NCBI RefSeq assembly: GCF_019279795.1
Contig: NC_056745.1
Coordinates: 1,487,606,851 to 1,487,670,850, forward strand
From: Protopterus annectens
Lineage: Eukaryota; Chordata; Ceratodontiformes; Protopteridae
Length of the DNA: 64,000 nucleotides
Direction: 5' to 3'
How positions within the stretch are numbered: position 1 is the stretch's first letter; every line of letters begins with the position of its first letter. The translations under genes were made by a program, and so were the position numbers. Under the pieces are notes generated by a model. That model made no database searches and was not told where the DNA came from. It was given only the letters and a program-made list of their open reading frames with translations. Below are positions 11,317-23,664 of the stretch, piece after piece.

Positions 11317-11596
11317 GTTTGTTGTTTGTCTTTTCAGCTTTTCCCGGTTAGGGGTCGCCACAGCGGAACTCCAGTTCTCTAATGATTGGCAGTAGATTTT
11401 TATGGTGCCAAGTTGCCAGCCCGATGCCCAACCTTCAGCGAAGGCACACCCATTGACACATGTCTTTTGGAGGCCATTCGACCTCGGGGAGGACATGCAG
11501 ACTCCACACAGAAGGCACTCCAGCCGAGAATCGAACAGGAGAACCTCTTGCTGTGAGGCAACAATGCTACCGGTGTACCACCGTGGCTTTCCCTTT
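11317..11596 (-). mobile_element. tRNA-derived SINE with target-site duplication (copy S3)
   Basis: A complete long-form copy on the minus strand: tail CCTAACCGGGAAAAGCTGAAAAG at the left, the central GTGGAGTCTGCATGTCC block, the B box (reverse complement of GAGAATCGAACAGG) near 11525 and the tRNA-like head near 11575. It is flanked by an 18-bp direct repeat, TTTTCTAGATATGCRTAT, at 11299-11316 and 11597-11614 with one mismatch. This fixes both ends and shows insertion by target-primed reverse transcription. The low mismatch suggests a fairly recent event. Confidence 0.92.
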
Positions 11597-11840
11597 TTTT
11601 TCTAGATATGCATATCATAAGGTTTTATATTAGAAGTATAGAGGTGGGGTGAGCAGTGTCAGAAAACAATGTATATGGCAAGAAGATGCTAGAAAAAATA
11701 CACAGATACCGGTGAAGACTGGTTATGGGGCATCGGATTCTGAATAAAGAAAAGTGGTTTGACAACATGACAAGATGAAGATAACGGTGATTTGTTTATC
11801 CTGGAGATGTGTACAAAAGTAGATGCACTGATTTAACAGG

Positions 11841-12191
11841 TGAAGTATTAATTGTGTTTTAAATACATTCATAGCATCATGGGATGAAGTATTAATTGTG
11901 TTTTAAATACATTCGTAGCATCATGGGATGAAGTATTAATTGTGTTTTAAATACATTCATAGCATCATGGGATGAAGTATTAATTGTGTTTTAAATACAT
12001 TCATAGCATCATGGGATGAAGTATTAATTGTGTTTTAAATACATTCATAGCATCATGGGATGAAGTATTAATTGTGTTTTAAATACATTCATAGCATCAT
12101 GGGATGAAGTATTAATTGTGTTTTAAATACATTCATAGCATCATGAGATGAAGTATTAATTGTGTTTTAAATACATTCATAGCATCATGGG
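11841..12191 (+). repeat. 44-bp minisatellite, 8 copies
   Basis: Eight nearly identical units containing TGAAGTATTAATTGTGTTTT and CATTCATAGCATCATGGGA. The array stops exactly where the 3' end of minus-strand CR1 copy D begins. Confidence 0.95.
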
Positions 12192-14425
12192 AAGGTACTA
12201 GGCGAATAACCCTACGGGCCTTGCAAGTCTAATAACCCTACGGGCCTTGCAAGTCTAGCTAAGTTCTGCCCTTCTTTTCACAATCAGCACCTATTGCTCC
12301 TGTCCAAGAGAGACACAGGTGGAACCCCTGGGGTGAATTTGCAGTTACCCATCCATTCGTCCAGATTGCATTTGAAGAGAGCCAAAGAGGGTCTCTGTTT
12401 GACAAGAAGTAGGAGTCTCTTCCACTGGTGTGGTAACCTCTGGGAGACAATCATGTTCCTCCAGCAGGTTCTATTAATGTCACATACCAGGGTAAGGTCT
12501 TTAGACAGAGTATCCCATGAGCCATTTGACTTACAGATATGCAGTATTTCAAATAAATCCCTCTCATCTCCCATTATTCTCCCTCCAGACCTCTCTGAAG
12601 CTCTAACCAAGACCTACTACAAATCTACAAACCCAAGTCTAAATTTGGACGTAACATGTGCAGCTGTCACCCCACTATTGTCTGGAATGGGCTCCCATTA
12701 GAAATCAGGACCCTTACACATCCTAAACAATTTAAGACAGCCACCAAAGAGCACTTTAAAAGTCACTGGTCCTGCCACTGCACTCTCCCTCCTTAACACC
12801 CCCTACTTCTCATACCTTAATCTACTTTCTGCCCTTAACTCGCTCTTCTCACTAGCTCTCTCTAATCTTCCTTGACTGCTCTTTCTACCGTCTTCTAAAA
12901 TCTATTAAGTAAACCACCTCAAAGAGACATTCTATAGTAATTGTCTTGCCTTCATGCAACTACATTGTGATAAAGCTCAGTTTTTGTAACCACTTACCCC
13001 AAAAACTATATTCATCTCAATGCCATATTATTTATTTTTATATATCTTGAAATAGTTATGCTATACTCCTGATTATCGACACTGTACAACATTGTATTGC
13101 TACTTAATGCCTTGTAATAATCCTGTAACATTGTTGTTTAATGCTAATTTATAATGAAAATTGTATAATATGTTGGAGCTTTTCACCCTTGGCCTCCGCT
13201 GAAAAAGGGCTCTTCAGCTCAGTTGGATAAACCCGGTCAACAAATGTAAAATAAAATAAGTAATATAAATAAAGCAGACTCAGAGATTACCTTATACGCA
13301 AGGCAGAAATCACCTCTGAGTAGTTTGTATGAAATGGAGTAAAGTGACAGTGATTTCAATCAGTCCACCTAGGACAGATGATAAATACCTTGAATTCTCC
13401 TTGTGAGGAACCTTTGTGGTCCCTCTAATTGCTGCAGGTGCTTGGAAAGGTACATACCAAAAGGGGTATTGTACTCAATTATTGGCCTGATGAGGGAAGA
13501 GTACAGGGAGGTTATAACTTCTTTTTTTCTGGAGGCAATGCCCTTACTTATGAGATGAGCCATACAGAATGCTCTTCTTACCCCTGTGGAGACATTGTGT
13601 AAGACCCTCTTATAAGATGGTGACATCATTTGGGGATTCTATGATTGCTCCCAGTTTGCATTCATCAGCAAACTATCCTGTTGGAGGTGGATTTCCCTAT
13701 TTTAACTGTATGGGTTCTATCGGTGAGCCAGTTAGAGAACAACCTAACAATATATGGGTTGATACCCAGCTGGTTGAGTTTGTCAGTTACGCCTGAGTGG
13801 GGGATAGTGTCAAAAGGCTTGGCCAAGTCCAGGTAGTTTTCTTCTTATCCAGGGTTCTGGGGACTGTCTCAAAGAAGTCCACTAGGTTTAACAGGCATGA
13901 TCTCCCTTTGACAAATCCAAACTGAGTAGGGTCAAGTGTTTGGAGATTACCTATGTGTTTCTTGATATGGTCCATTATGATTTGCTCCCAATACCTTACA
14001 GATAAGGCTTTTCTCGCTAATAGGTCTATAGTTCTGGGTGTCACTGGAAGCACTACCCTTGTGCAAGGAGATAATGGTGGCTATTTTCCATTAAGCTGGA
14101 ATGAAACCAGTGCTTAGACTGTGAGTGAAAAGAGTACCCAGTGGTGTTGCTAATTCTTGTTGGAGCCCATGTAGGTCACAGCCTGGGATGTTATCAGGTC
14201 CAATAGATGCTGTGTTCTTGCTCTCTAGAGATACAAGTTGGGGGACAGGTGGAAGGAATGTCGTGGAGTAGATGTGGTGGGGACAGAGGTATGAAGTTTT
14301 CACAGAACCTGATGGCTAGCAGGTTTGCTATGTCCATATGATCAGTGTATGTTGTATCATTAGTGCAAGTCTGGGTCTTATGTTTTAGGCTACGGATGTA
14401 ATTAAAGAACACCTTTTCATTTCTC
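12192..14425 (-). mobile_element. CR1-clade LINE copy D, 5' truncated, split by a nested LINE
   Basis: The minus-strand CR1 3' end begins at 12192 (GGTACTAGGC). The C-terminal domain follows at 12284-12557 (CDINRTCWRNMIVSQRLP, SLALFKCNLDEWMGN). After the nested LINE, the frame resumes from 13275 upward with LRGDFCLAYKVISESA, FLTRRIQGIYHLS and IIEYNTPFGMYLSKHLQQLE. Further up are the RT core (VDFFETVPRTLD, DPTQFGFVKGRSCLLNLV) and the linker with KNTASIGPDNIPGCDL near 14180. The block C motif is altered from FADD to FADE. Frameshifts and stops are numerous. The element is cut off near 14425 at FFNYIRSL, well short of the endonuclease. The 26-bp end segment ATAACCCTACGGGCCTTGCA is duplicated at 12205-12256. 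Confidence 0.88.
12558..13267 (+). mobile_element. L2/Rex-like LINE 3' end nested in CR1 copy D
   Basis: Plus strand. The C-terminal RT-associated segment WNGLPLEIRTLTHPKQFKTA near 12680-12750 ends in a stop shortly after. A long AT-rich 3' untranslated region follows, then the family tail GGAGCTTTTCACCC, CTCCGCTGAAAAAGGGCTC, CCCGGTCAACAAATG and an AAATAAAATA tail. The AAATAAA flanks at 12551-12557 and 13268-13274 form a 7-bp target duplication. Both sides read ALF in the interrupted CR1 frame, so deleting this LINE restores CR1 copy D exactly. The element is severely 5' truncated. Confidence 0.88.
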
Positions 14426-14870
14426 TAACCTGTAATAATTTGTTACAACTCTAAACAAAATGTATGTCATTTATTTGTTCTAAGACAGAAAAATGAAACT
14501 TCCTAAAACCAACACGATGTTAACTGTGTCTTGGTAATGAATTTGTCAAATGTGTCTTTTATTGCTTTAAGATGTTCTCTAAGATGTTTCACCAAAGATA
14601 TGATGTCATCAGCTGTGTAACTGGCTTGAAGCAAAGTTTTCAGTGGGACATTTAAAATGTTTAATTAGCTTGAATATAATCTGTGGTATATTTCCTGATG
14701 AAGTTCCATGTTGCTATTAATAAACTGGAATGAAAGCACTCATTTTCAGTGGTCTACAGTATTTTTGCTTCTCTGGTTATATCCCAGTAGTCATTTGAAG
14801 TTTGCCAACAAGTTCTTTGGTGTTATTTGTGCTGGTACCTTGTTTTTAGGTAGGTGTATTTGTTATATAG
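14426..14870. other. Unassigned stretch
   Basis: AT-rich, with no gene or repeat recognised between the truncated end of CR1 copy D and the TG tract at the gap. Confidence 0.5.

Positions 14871-14906
<36 letters not shown>
14871..14906 (+). repeat. (TG)n microsatellite at gap edge
   Basis: At least 18 TG units running directly into the run of N. The true length is unknown. Confidence 0.9.
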
Positions 14907-15406
14907 NNNNNNNNNNNNNNNNNNNNNNNNNNNNNNNNNNNNNNNNNNNNNNNNNNNNNNNNNNNNNNNNNNNNNNNNNNNNNNNNNNNNNNNNNNNNNN
15001 NNNNNNNNNNNNNNNNNNNNNNNNNNNNNNNNNNNNNNNNNNNNNNNNNNNNNNNNNNNNNNNNNNNNNNNNNNNNNNNNNNNNNNNNNNNNNNNNNNNN
15101 NNNNNNNNNNNNNNNNNNNNNNNNNNNNNNNNNNNNNNNNNNNNNNNNNNNNNNNNNNNNNNNNNNNNNNNNNNNNNNNNNNNNNNNNNNNNNNNNNNNN
15201 NNNNNNNNNNNNNNNNNNNNNNNNNNNNNNNNNNNNNNNNNNNNNNNNNNNNNNNNNNNNNNNNNNNNNNNNNNNNNNNNNNNNNNNNNNNNNNNNNNNN
15301 NNNNNNNNNNNNNNNNNNNNNNNNNNNNNNNNNNNNNNNNNNNNNNNNNNNNNNNNNNNNNNNNNNNNNNNNNNNNNNNNNNNNNNNNNNNNNNNNNNNN
15401 NNNNNN
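14907..15406. other. Assembly gap, exactly 500 N
   Basis: Five hundred unspecified bases, a round number that suggests a placeholder rather than a measured size. The right edge (15407-15460) consists of stacked homopolymer runs and may be low-quality sequence. Any open frame crossing the gap is meaningless. Confidence 0.99.
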
Positions 15407-15653
15407 AAAAAAAACCCACTTTTGGCCCAAAATTCTTTTTTCCCAAAATTGATTTTTTATCATCAAACACCAGCAGTTCAGGTCTGTGAAATCTCTCTGC
15501 CATAACAACAGATTTCATATAGACTTAGTACTTGTAATAGTGCACAATAGTTTCTTTGAAAATGCTTTATTTTAACACTACAAATGAATCAAACACTCCG
15601 GACACTTTGGACACTTCAAAAAGTCTTAGTTACTGCAAAAAAAGTCATACATT
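15407..15653. other. Unassigned stretch right of the gap
   Basis: Nothing recognised. The first 50 bases are homopolymer-rich and doubtful. Confidence 0.4.
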
Positions 15654-15654
15654 G

Positions 15655-18066
15655 TGAAAAAAGTACTGGTTGATTTCAACTTCCTTGCCATTAATTGGGA
15701 AAACTACTCGGGTACCAACTCCTTTTCCCAACGGTTCTTGGAATTCATAAATTCCAATGCCCTGGATCAACTAATCCATTGTCCCACCAGGGGCTCCAAT
15801 ATCCTAGACCTGGTCATTACCAACATGGGAGATAGATGCTCCACACCAGTGGTCAGCACCTCATTGGTCAGGTCTGACCATAAGCAAATTACCCTTGACA
15901 TCCACATCCCACCCCCACTCCCCAGTAAGGAAACCTCCTTAAAAAACTTCTCCAAATCCAACTTCAAGCTACTGAAGTCAGAAGTGACAAACGTCACAAC
16001 ACCCATGCAGATGGGATCAGGAAGTTCGACTGCAGAATCCTACACTAAGGCATTGTACGAGCACATCCACTCGTGCATGAATCGTGCCATCCCAAATAGA
16101 ACCAAGATGCTCTTCTCCAAAAAAAGGAAGCCAATCTGGTGGTCCCCTGCTATAAACAAACTATACAACAGAAGGAAGAAACTGTTGAAAAAAAGGGGAA
16201 AATCCCAGGATGCAAAAAACTCCCTCGCCAGCCTGAGTAAGAAGCTGAGATCTCTCATAAAATCCTCAAAAGCTAGTTACGAAAATAAAATTGCCAAAGA
16301 TTCCAAAGACAACCACAAGACATTCTATAGTTATGTCTAGAATCTAAATGGCAATGCTCTGATCTGCTGGGAACTACAACAGAATGACATTAAATATACT
16401 GATCCCAAGGATATTGCCAATATCCTGGCAGATCGATTTAGTGCCAACTTCACCCCACTCTCACCCCCTAAAGGGCCCATCTCAATACCAAAAGATTGCC
16501 AAATTCCGATAATCACGGCCACACAGGTAGAAACCGCACTCTCCAAAGCTAAGAATACAGCATCCATGGGATCAGATGACATCCCAGGCTATGTACTACA
16601 AGAACTACAAAATGAACTGGCACCTCACCTAAGTGTCATGTTTAATCATAGCCTCACCTCAGGCTTCGTGCCCACTGAGTGGCGCACAGCTACAGTTATC
16701 CCGCTCCACAAGGGAGGATCCACCTTGGATCCTGGGAACTACTGTCCCATCAGTCTGACAAGCCTGATTTGCAAGGGCATGGAATGCATTATCATGGAAC
16801 TTATAAACAAAGACATTGGCAACCTTCAAACACTAGACACCACCCAGTTTGGGTTTGTGAAGGGCCGATCTTGTCTCCTGAATCTGATTGACTTCTTCAA
16901 ATCAGTCTCCAGAGCTGTGGACGAGGGTAAGGCAGTCCACACAGCCTATCTGGACCTTGCCAAGGCCTTTGACACCATCCCCCACTCTGGAATCATAGAT
17001 AAACTTACTAAGCTGGGCATAAATCCCTACGTCACTCGATGGGTTGCTAACCGGCTTACTGACAGAACCCAGACAGTAAAAGTAGCCGACTCCAAATCCA
17101 GCTCCAGACAAGTGACAAGTGGAGTACCTCAGGGTTCAGTCCTGGGACCACTCTTGTTTGGCATCTACTTCTCTGAAGTACAGGCCAACACTAAGGGACT
17201 ATGGCTAACAAAGTATGCAGATGACTGCAAACTGGGCGCCATTATTGAATCCCCAAATGATGTGGATATTCTACAAAAGGGCCTTACAGAAACAGATGCC
17301 TGGTGCCAGAGCCATGGGCTCAAGCTTAATGCCAAGAAATGTATAGTTATCCCCTTTGGAAAAAAAAACAAGTACCCATCAATTACCACATAGGCGGCAG
17401 GACACTAAACATCGATAGTGTGATGACAGACTTAGGGACACAGTTGGACAGTGGTCTCACTTTCGATAACCACATTGCCACAACAGTCAGGAAATCCTTC
17501 TATGTGGCACACCTCATCACTAAGGGCTTTTCATCCAGAAAAAGGAGGTCATTGTCCCACTGTACTCATCCCTCATTAGACCCATTATAGAGTATAATGC
17601 CCCATTTGGTATGTACCTCACAAGACATCTGCAACAGCTTGAAAGGCCACAGAAATACCTCACTAAAAGAATCACAGGCCTAAAGCAGATGCCATATACT
17701 GACCGTCTAAAAAAACTCCAGCTATACTCTGTGGCATATCGTCTACTCAGAGGTGATCTCTGCTTAACATACAAGGCCATGTCAAACCCTGAGCTGTTGG
17801 ACATGCTCCACTTAAAGAAATCCCAATCCCTCAGAGCCACTCGCTCCAGGGATCTAAACCTTGTCATCACAATGAACAAAACATGCTGGAGGGATAGGTT
17901 CCTGACCCAGAGACTCCCCATACTCTGGAATAGACTGCCCATACATATCAAGCAGAGCGCCTCTTTGGCCCTATTCAAAAGGAACCTTGATGATTGGATG
18001 GGAGATAGGAAATTCGCCCAGGGGATCATGTCAGTTGCCCTGCTAGACAGGAGCCTGGACAAGTAA
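15655..18066 (+). pseudogene. CR1 ORF2 pseudogene, copy B (partial endonuclease, full RT, C-terminal domain)
   Basis: Endonuclease remains: VDFNFLAINWENY, LEFINSNALDQL, GSNILDLVITNMGDRC and SLVRSDHKQI, the last being the SDH block of APE-type endonucleases. The linker has KPIWWSPAINKLYNRRKKLL. RT: SMGSDDIPGYVL, WRTATVIPLHKGG, TTQFGFVKGRSCLLNL, AYLDLAKAFDTIPHSG (block A), SGVPQGSVLGPLLFG (block B) and YADDCKLG (block C, YADD at 17214-17225; most sister copies have FADD). C-terminal domain: LRGDLCLTYKAMSNPELL, TCWRDRFLTQRLP and FKRNLDDWMGD. Lesions are few: an in-frame TAG at 16338-16340, a frameshift in the A-run near 17362 and another in the A-run near 17540. All catalytic residues of the RT remain. 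Confidence 0.92.
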
Positions 18067-18140
18067 ATATTGTGGGAATTGTTATGGCTAGGTTTGCATA
18101 GGCCCTAGGGCCAATAGCCTAGTACCAACCTATGAACATT
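15655..18140 (+). mobile_element. CR1-clade LINE copy B, 5' truncated in the endonuclease
   Basis: A plus-strand copy from the middle of the ORF2 endonuclease to the 3' end. After the stop at about 18065 it has GGGAATTGTTATGGCTAGG, the hairpin core GGCCCTAGGGCC, TAGCCTAGTACC and ACCTATGA. It is close in sequence to copies E and I, so it belongs to the younger group. I see no clear target duplication at the 5' end. Confidence 0.92.
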
Positions 18141-18518
18141 TTAGCCTCTTTGAACATTTTAAACACTTCAGAGATTATTTCAAACACTCTAATCATTATG
18201 TCACTGTTTCAGACATTTCAAATAACTCGGTAATTGTTTTGAACATTTTGAATGCTATGCCATATGTTTGGTGACTGAAAATCATTTAAAATGAATTTAA
18301 CTACCTTCAAATAACCATTGACCTGTTTGCGAGTTCCCTCCTATATATATTATTCCACTTCTGTGTGCCCCATGGTTTGAGACAGCTTCAACCTCGGATC
18401 ACATTCTGACACCATGCTACATGTCTCGTGTATTCAAATGAGACACTGAAGCTGGGTGGTGAGTTCTACTTCGTAAGCACTAGTGTATGCATCTAACTTA
18501 AACTTTACTTCACTAGGT
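18141..18518. other. Unassigned stretch
   Basis: Just after CR1 copy B (about 18134-18250) there is a loose repetition around TGAACATTTTAAACACTTC, possibly a decayed tail or short tandem repeat. Otherwise nothing is recognised. Confidence 0.4.

Positions 18519-18577
<59 letters not shown>
18519..18577 (+). repeat. (AC)n microsatellite
   Basis: About 29 uninterrupted AC units. Confidence 0.97.
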
Positions 18578-18578
<1 letters not shown>

Positions 18579-18944
18579 TACACGCAACCTCTCTCCATTC
18601 AACCATCATGCATAAACTGAAAGTCAGCACATGCTCAGTAACTGTCATACACGTGCTGCAATGGCTGATAAGATACAACATACACAATGATCTACATACC
18701 CCATCTGCATGGTCCAGTATTACTGCCTAGAGCACTTTTTAAATAACTAGCTAGAAAAGGAACAGTTGTTTCATGAATTAAATAAAATGTTACATCTGAC
18801 TGCTGTTTAAAATTGGCAGTGGTTGCTATGTGCCCATTTTGAGAACACTATAATTCTGAAATTATGCTAAAAAACACAATATATGGATGCTCATATGCAC
18901 AAGCTAAGGGTGTAGCTCTGCAGAGTTCTGCTGTGTTGGACTAA
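18578..18944. other. Unassigned stretch
   Basis: No gene or known repeat recognised before the large minisatellite. Confidence 0.4.
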
Positions 18945-21900
18945 TTGTACAGCTCTACAACAACAGCATAAATAATTATTATACAGATCTACAACAACAG
19001 TATAAATAGTTATTATACAACAACAGCATGAATAGTTATTGTACAGATCTACAACAATAGTTTGAATAGTTATTATACAGATCTACGACAATAGTATGAA
19101 TAGTTATTATACAGATCTACAACAACAGTATGAATAGTTATTATACAACAACAGTATGAATAGTTATCATACAGCTCTACAACAACAGTATAAATAGTTA
19201 TTATACAACAACAATATGAATAGTTATTATACAGCTCTACAACAACAGTATAAATAGTTATTATACAGATCTACAACAATAGTATGAATAGTTATTGTAC
19301 AGCTGTATGACAACAGTATGAGTAGTTATTGTACAGATCTACAACAACAGTATGAATAGTTATTATACAGATCTACAACAACAGTATGAATAGTTATTGT
19401 ACAGATCTATGACAACATTATGAATAGTTATTGTACAGACCTAAAACAAAAGTATGTATAGTTATTATACAGATCTACGACAACAGTATGAATAGTTATT
19501 ATACAGATCTACAACAACAGTATGAAAAGTTATTGTACAGACCTAAAACAAAAGTATGTATAGTTATTATACAGATCTATGACAACAGTATGAATAGTTA
19601 TTATACAGATTTACGACAACAGCATGAATAGTTATTGTACAGATCTACGACAACAGTTTGAATAGTTATTGTACAGCTCTATGACAACAGTATGAGTAGT
19701 TATTGTACTGATCAACAACATTATGAATAGTTATTGTACAGATCTACAACAACAGTATGAATAGTTATTATACAGACTAATGACAACAGTTTGAATAGAT
19801 ATTGTACAGATATCTGACAACAGTAGGAATAGTTATACAGATCTACAAAAACAGTATGAATGGTTATTATACAGATCTACAACAGTATATGTAGTTATTA
19901 TACATATCTACGACCACAGTATGAATACTTATTGTACAGATCTACAACATTATGAATAGTTATTGTACAGATCTACAACAACAGTATGAATAGTTGTTAT
20001 TATACTGATCTACGACAACAGTTTGAATACTTATTATACAGATCTACAACAACAGTATGAATAGTTATTATACAGACTGATGACAACAGTTTGAATAGTT
20101 ATTATACAGATCTATGACAACAGTATGAATAGTTCTTATACAGATCTATGACAAGAGTATGGGTTATTGTACAGATCTTTGACAACATTATGAATAGTTA
20201 TTATACAGATCTAGGACAATAGTATGAATAGTTATTATACAGATCTATGACAAGAGTATAGGTCATTGTACAGATCTTTGACAACAGTATGAATAGTTAT
20301 TATATTGATTTACGACAACAGTTTGAATAGTTATTGTACAGACCTATGACAACAGTATAAATAGTTATTATACAGATCTATGACAACAGTATGAATAGTT
20401 CTTATACAGATCTATGACGAGTATGGGTTATTGTACAGATCTTTGACAACAGTATGAATAGTTATTATACAGATCTGCGACAACAGTATGAATAGTTATT
20501 GTTCAGATCTACGACAATAGTATGAATAGTTATTATACAGACTGATGACAACCATTTGAATAGTTATTGTACAGATCTATGACAACAATATGAATAGTTA
20601 TTATACAGATCTACAACAACAGTATGAATAGTTAATGTACAGATCTACAACGACAGTATGAATAGTTATTGTACAGATCTACGACAATAGTATGAATAGT
20701 TAATGTACAGATCTACAACGACAGTATGAATAGTTATTGTACAGATCTACGACAATAGTATGAATAGTTAGTATACAGACTGATGACAACAGTTTGAATA
20801 GTTATTGTACAGATCTACAATGACAGTATGAATAGTTATTATACAGATCTACAACAACAGTATGAATAGTTATTGTACAACAACAGTATGAATAGTTATT
20901 ATACAGCCCTACAACAACAATATGAATAGTTATTATACAGATCTACAACAATAATTTGAATAGTTATTGTACAGATCTATGACAACAGTATGAATAGTTA
21001 TTATACAGATTTATGACAACAGTATGAATAGTTATTGTACAGATCTACAACAACAGTATGTATAGTTATTATACAGATCTACAACAGTTTGAATAGTTAT
21101 TGTACAGATCTATGACAACAGTATGAATAGTTATTATACAGATTTACGAAACAGTATGAATAGTTATTATACAGATCTACAACAACAGTTTGAATAGTTA
21201 TTGTACAGCTCTACAACAACAGTATGAATAGTTATTATACAGCTCTACGACAATAGTATGAATAGTTATTGTACAGATCTACGACAACAGTATGAATAGT
21301 TATTATACTGATCTACGACAATAGTTATTGTACAGCTCTATGACAACAGCATAAATAGTTATTGTACAGATTCACAACAGTATGACTAGTTATTGTATAG
21401 ATCTACAACAGTATGTATTATTGTACAGATCTATAATAGCAGTATCCATAGTTATTATATAGATCTACAACAGTATGCATAGTTGTTGTACAGACCTATG
21501 ACAACAGTATAAATAGTTATTATACAGATCTACAACAACAGTATGAATAATTATACAGATCTACAACAGTTTGAATACTTATTGTACAGATCTACAACAA
21601 CAGTATGAATAGTTATTATACAGACTGATGACAACAGTTTGAATAGATGTTGTACAGATGTCTGACAACAGTATGAATAGTTATTATACAGATCTACAAA
21701 AACAGTATGAATAGTTATTATACAGATCTACAACAACAGTTTGAATAGTTATTGTACAGCTCTACGACAATAGTATGAATAGTTATTGTACAGATCTACG
21801 ACAACAGTATGAATAGTTATTATACTGATCTACGACAATAGTTATTGTACAGCTCTATGACAACAGCATAAATAGTTATTGTACAGATTCACAACAGCAT

Positions 21901-23664
21901 GAATAGTTATTTTACAGATCTACAACAACAGTTTGAATAGTTATTGTACAGATCTACAACAACAGTATGAATAGTTATTATACTGATCTACGACAACAGT
22001 TTGAATAGTTATTGTACAGACCTATGACAACAGTATAAATAGTTATTATACAGATCTACAACAACAGTATGAATAATTATACAGATCTACAACAGTTTGA
22101 ATACTTATTGTACAGATCTACAACAACAGTATGAATAGTTATTATACAGACTGATGACAACAGTTTGAATAGATGTTGTACAGATGTCTGACAACAGTAT
22201 GAATAGTTATTATACAGATCTACAAAAACAGTATGAATGGTTATTATACGTATCTATAACAGTATATATAGTTATTATACATATCTACGACCACAGTATG
22301 AATACTTATTGTACAGATCTACAACATTATGAATAATTATTGTACAGATCTACAACAGTATGTACAGTTATTATACAGATCTACGACAACAGTATGAATA
22401 GTTATTGTACAAATCTACAACAACAGTATGAATAGTTATTATACATATCTATGACAAGAGTATGGGTCATTGTACAGATTTTTGACAACAGTATGAATAG
22501 TTATTATATTGATCTATGACAACAGTTTGAATAGTTATTGTACAGACCTATGACAACAGTATAAATAGTTATTATACAGATCTATGACAACAGTATGAAT
22601 AGTTCTTATACAGATCTATGACAAGAGTATGGGTTATTGTACAGATCTTTGACAACAGTATGAATAGTTATTATACAGATCTGCGACAACAGTATGAATA
22701 GTTATTGTTCAGATCTACGACAATAGTATGAATAGTTATTATACAGACTGATGACAACAGTTTGAATAGTTATTGTACAGATCTATGACAACAATATGAA
22801 TAGTTATTATACAGATTTACAACAACAGTATGAATAGTTATTGTACAACAACAGTATGAATAGTTATTATACAGCTCTACAACAACAGTATGAATAGTTA
22901 TTATACAGATCTACAACAATAGTTTGAATAGTTATTGTACAGATCTATGACAACAGTATTAATAGTTATTATATGGATTTACAATAACAGTATGAATAGT
23001 TATTGTACAGATCTACAACAACAGTATGTATAGTTATTATACAGATCTACAACAGTTTGAATAGTTATTGTACAGATCTATGACAACAGTATGAATAGTT
23101 ATTATACAGATTTATGACAACAGTATGAATAGTTATTATACAGATCTACAACAACAGTTTGAATAGTTATTGTACAGCTCTACAACAACAGTATGAATAG
23201 TTATTATACAGCTCTACGACAATAGTATGAATAGTTATTGTACAGATCGACAACAGTATGAATTGTTATTATAAAGCTCTACGACACAGTATGAATAGTT
23301 ATTGTACAGATCTACGACAACAGTATGAATAGTTATTATACTGATCTATGACAACAGTTTGAATAGTTATTGTACAGCTCTATGACAACAGCATAAATAG
23401 TTATTGTACAGATTTACAACAGTATGACTAGTTATTGTATAGATCTACAACAAAAGTATGTATTATTGTACAGATCTATAATAGCAGTATGCATAGTTAT
23501 TATATAGATCTACAACAACAGTATGCATAGTTATTATACAGATCTACAACAACAGTATGCATAGTTATTATACAGATCTACAACAGCATGAATAGTTATT
23601 ATACAGATCTACAACAACAGTTTGAATAGTTATTGTACAGATCTACAACAACAGTATGAATAAC
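18945..23664 (+). repeat. Large 34-bp minisatellite, about 4.7 kb, with higher-order structure
   Basis: Roughly 135-140 tandem units. The common unit holds AGTATGAATAGTTATTATAC followed by AGATCTACAACAAC, 34 bp in total. Variants include GTAC for ATAC, GATCTATGAC or GATCTACGAC for GATCTACAAC, TTTGAATAG for TATGAATAG, and shortened units lacking the AGATCT half. Many units contain the palindrome AGATCT. Blocks of several variant units recur far apart in the same order, e.g. the CTGATCTACGACAATAG then GCTCTATGACAACAGC then GATTCACAACAG series at about 21305 and 21825, and a related block at about 23340. This indicates multi-unit duplication as well as single-unit slippage. No coding content. 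Confidence 0.97.

Noticed and set aside
14708..15518. Open frames of 190-265 codons around 15 kb
   Set aside because: Most of their length is the run of N; the rest is the TG tract and low-quality flank.
16902..17389. Antisense open frames over CR1 RT regions (also seen at 28.2, 41.6 and 47.1 kb)
   Set aside because: They are shadows of the sense ORF2 codons; the same antisense frames recur because the elements are homologous.
18519..18577. Z-DNA-forming promoter element from (AC)n
   Set aside because: An ordinary microsatellite with no gene or promoter signal nearby.
18945..23664. CRISPR-like array of regularly spaced repeats
   Set aside because: Units are contiguous 34-bp tandem repeats with graded variants, with no unique spacers and no cas genes, in a vertebrate context.
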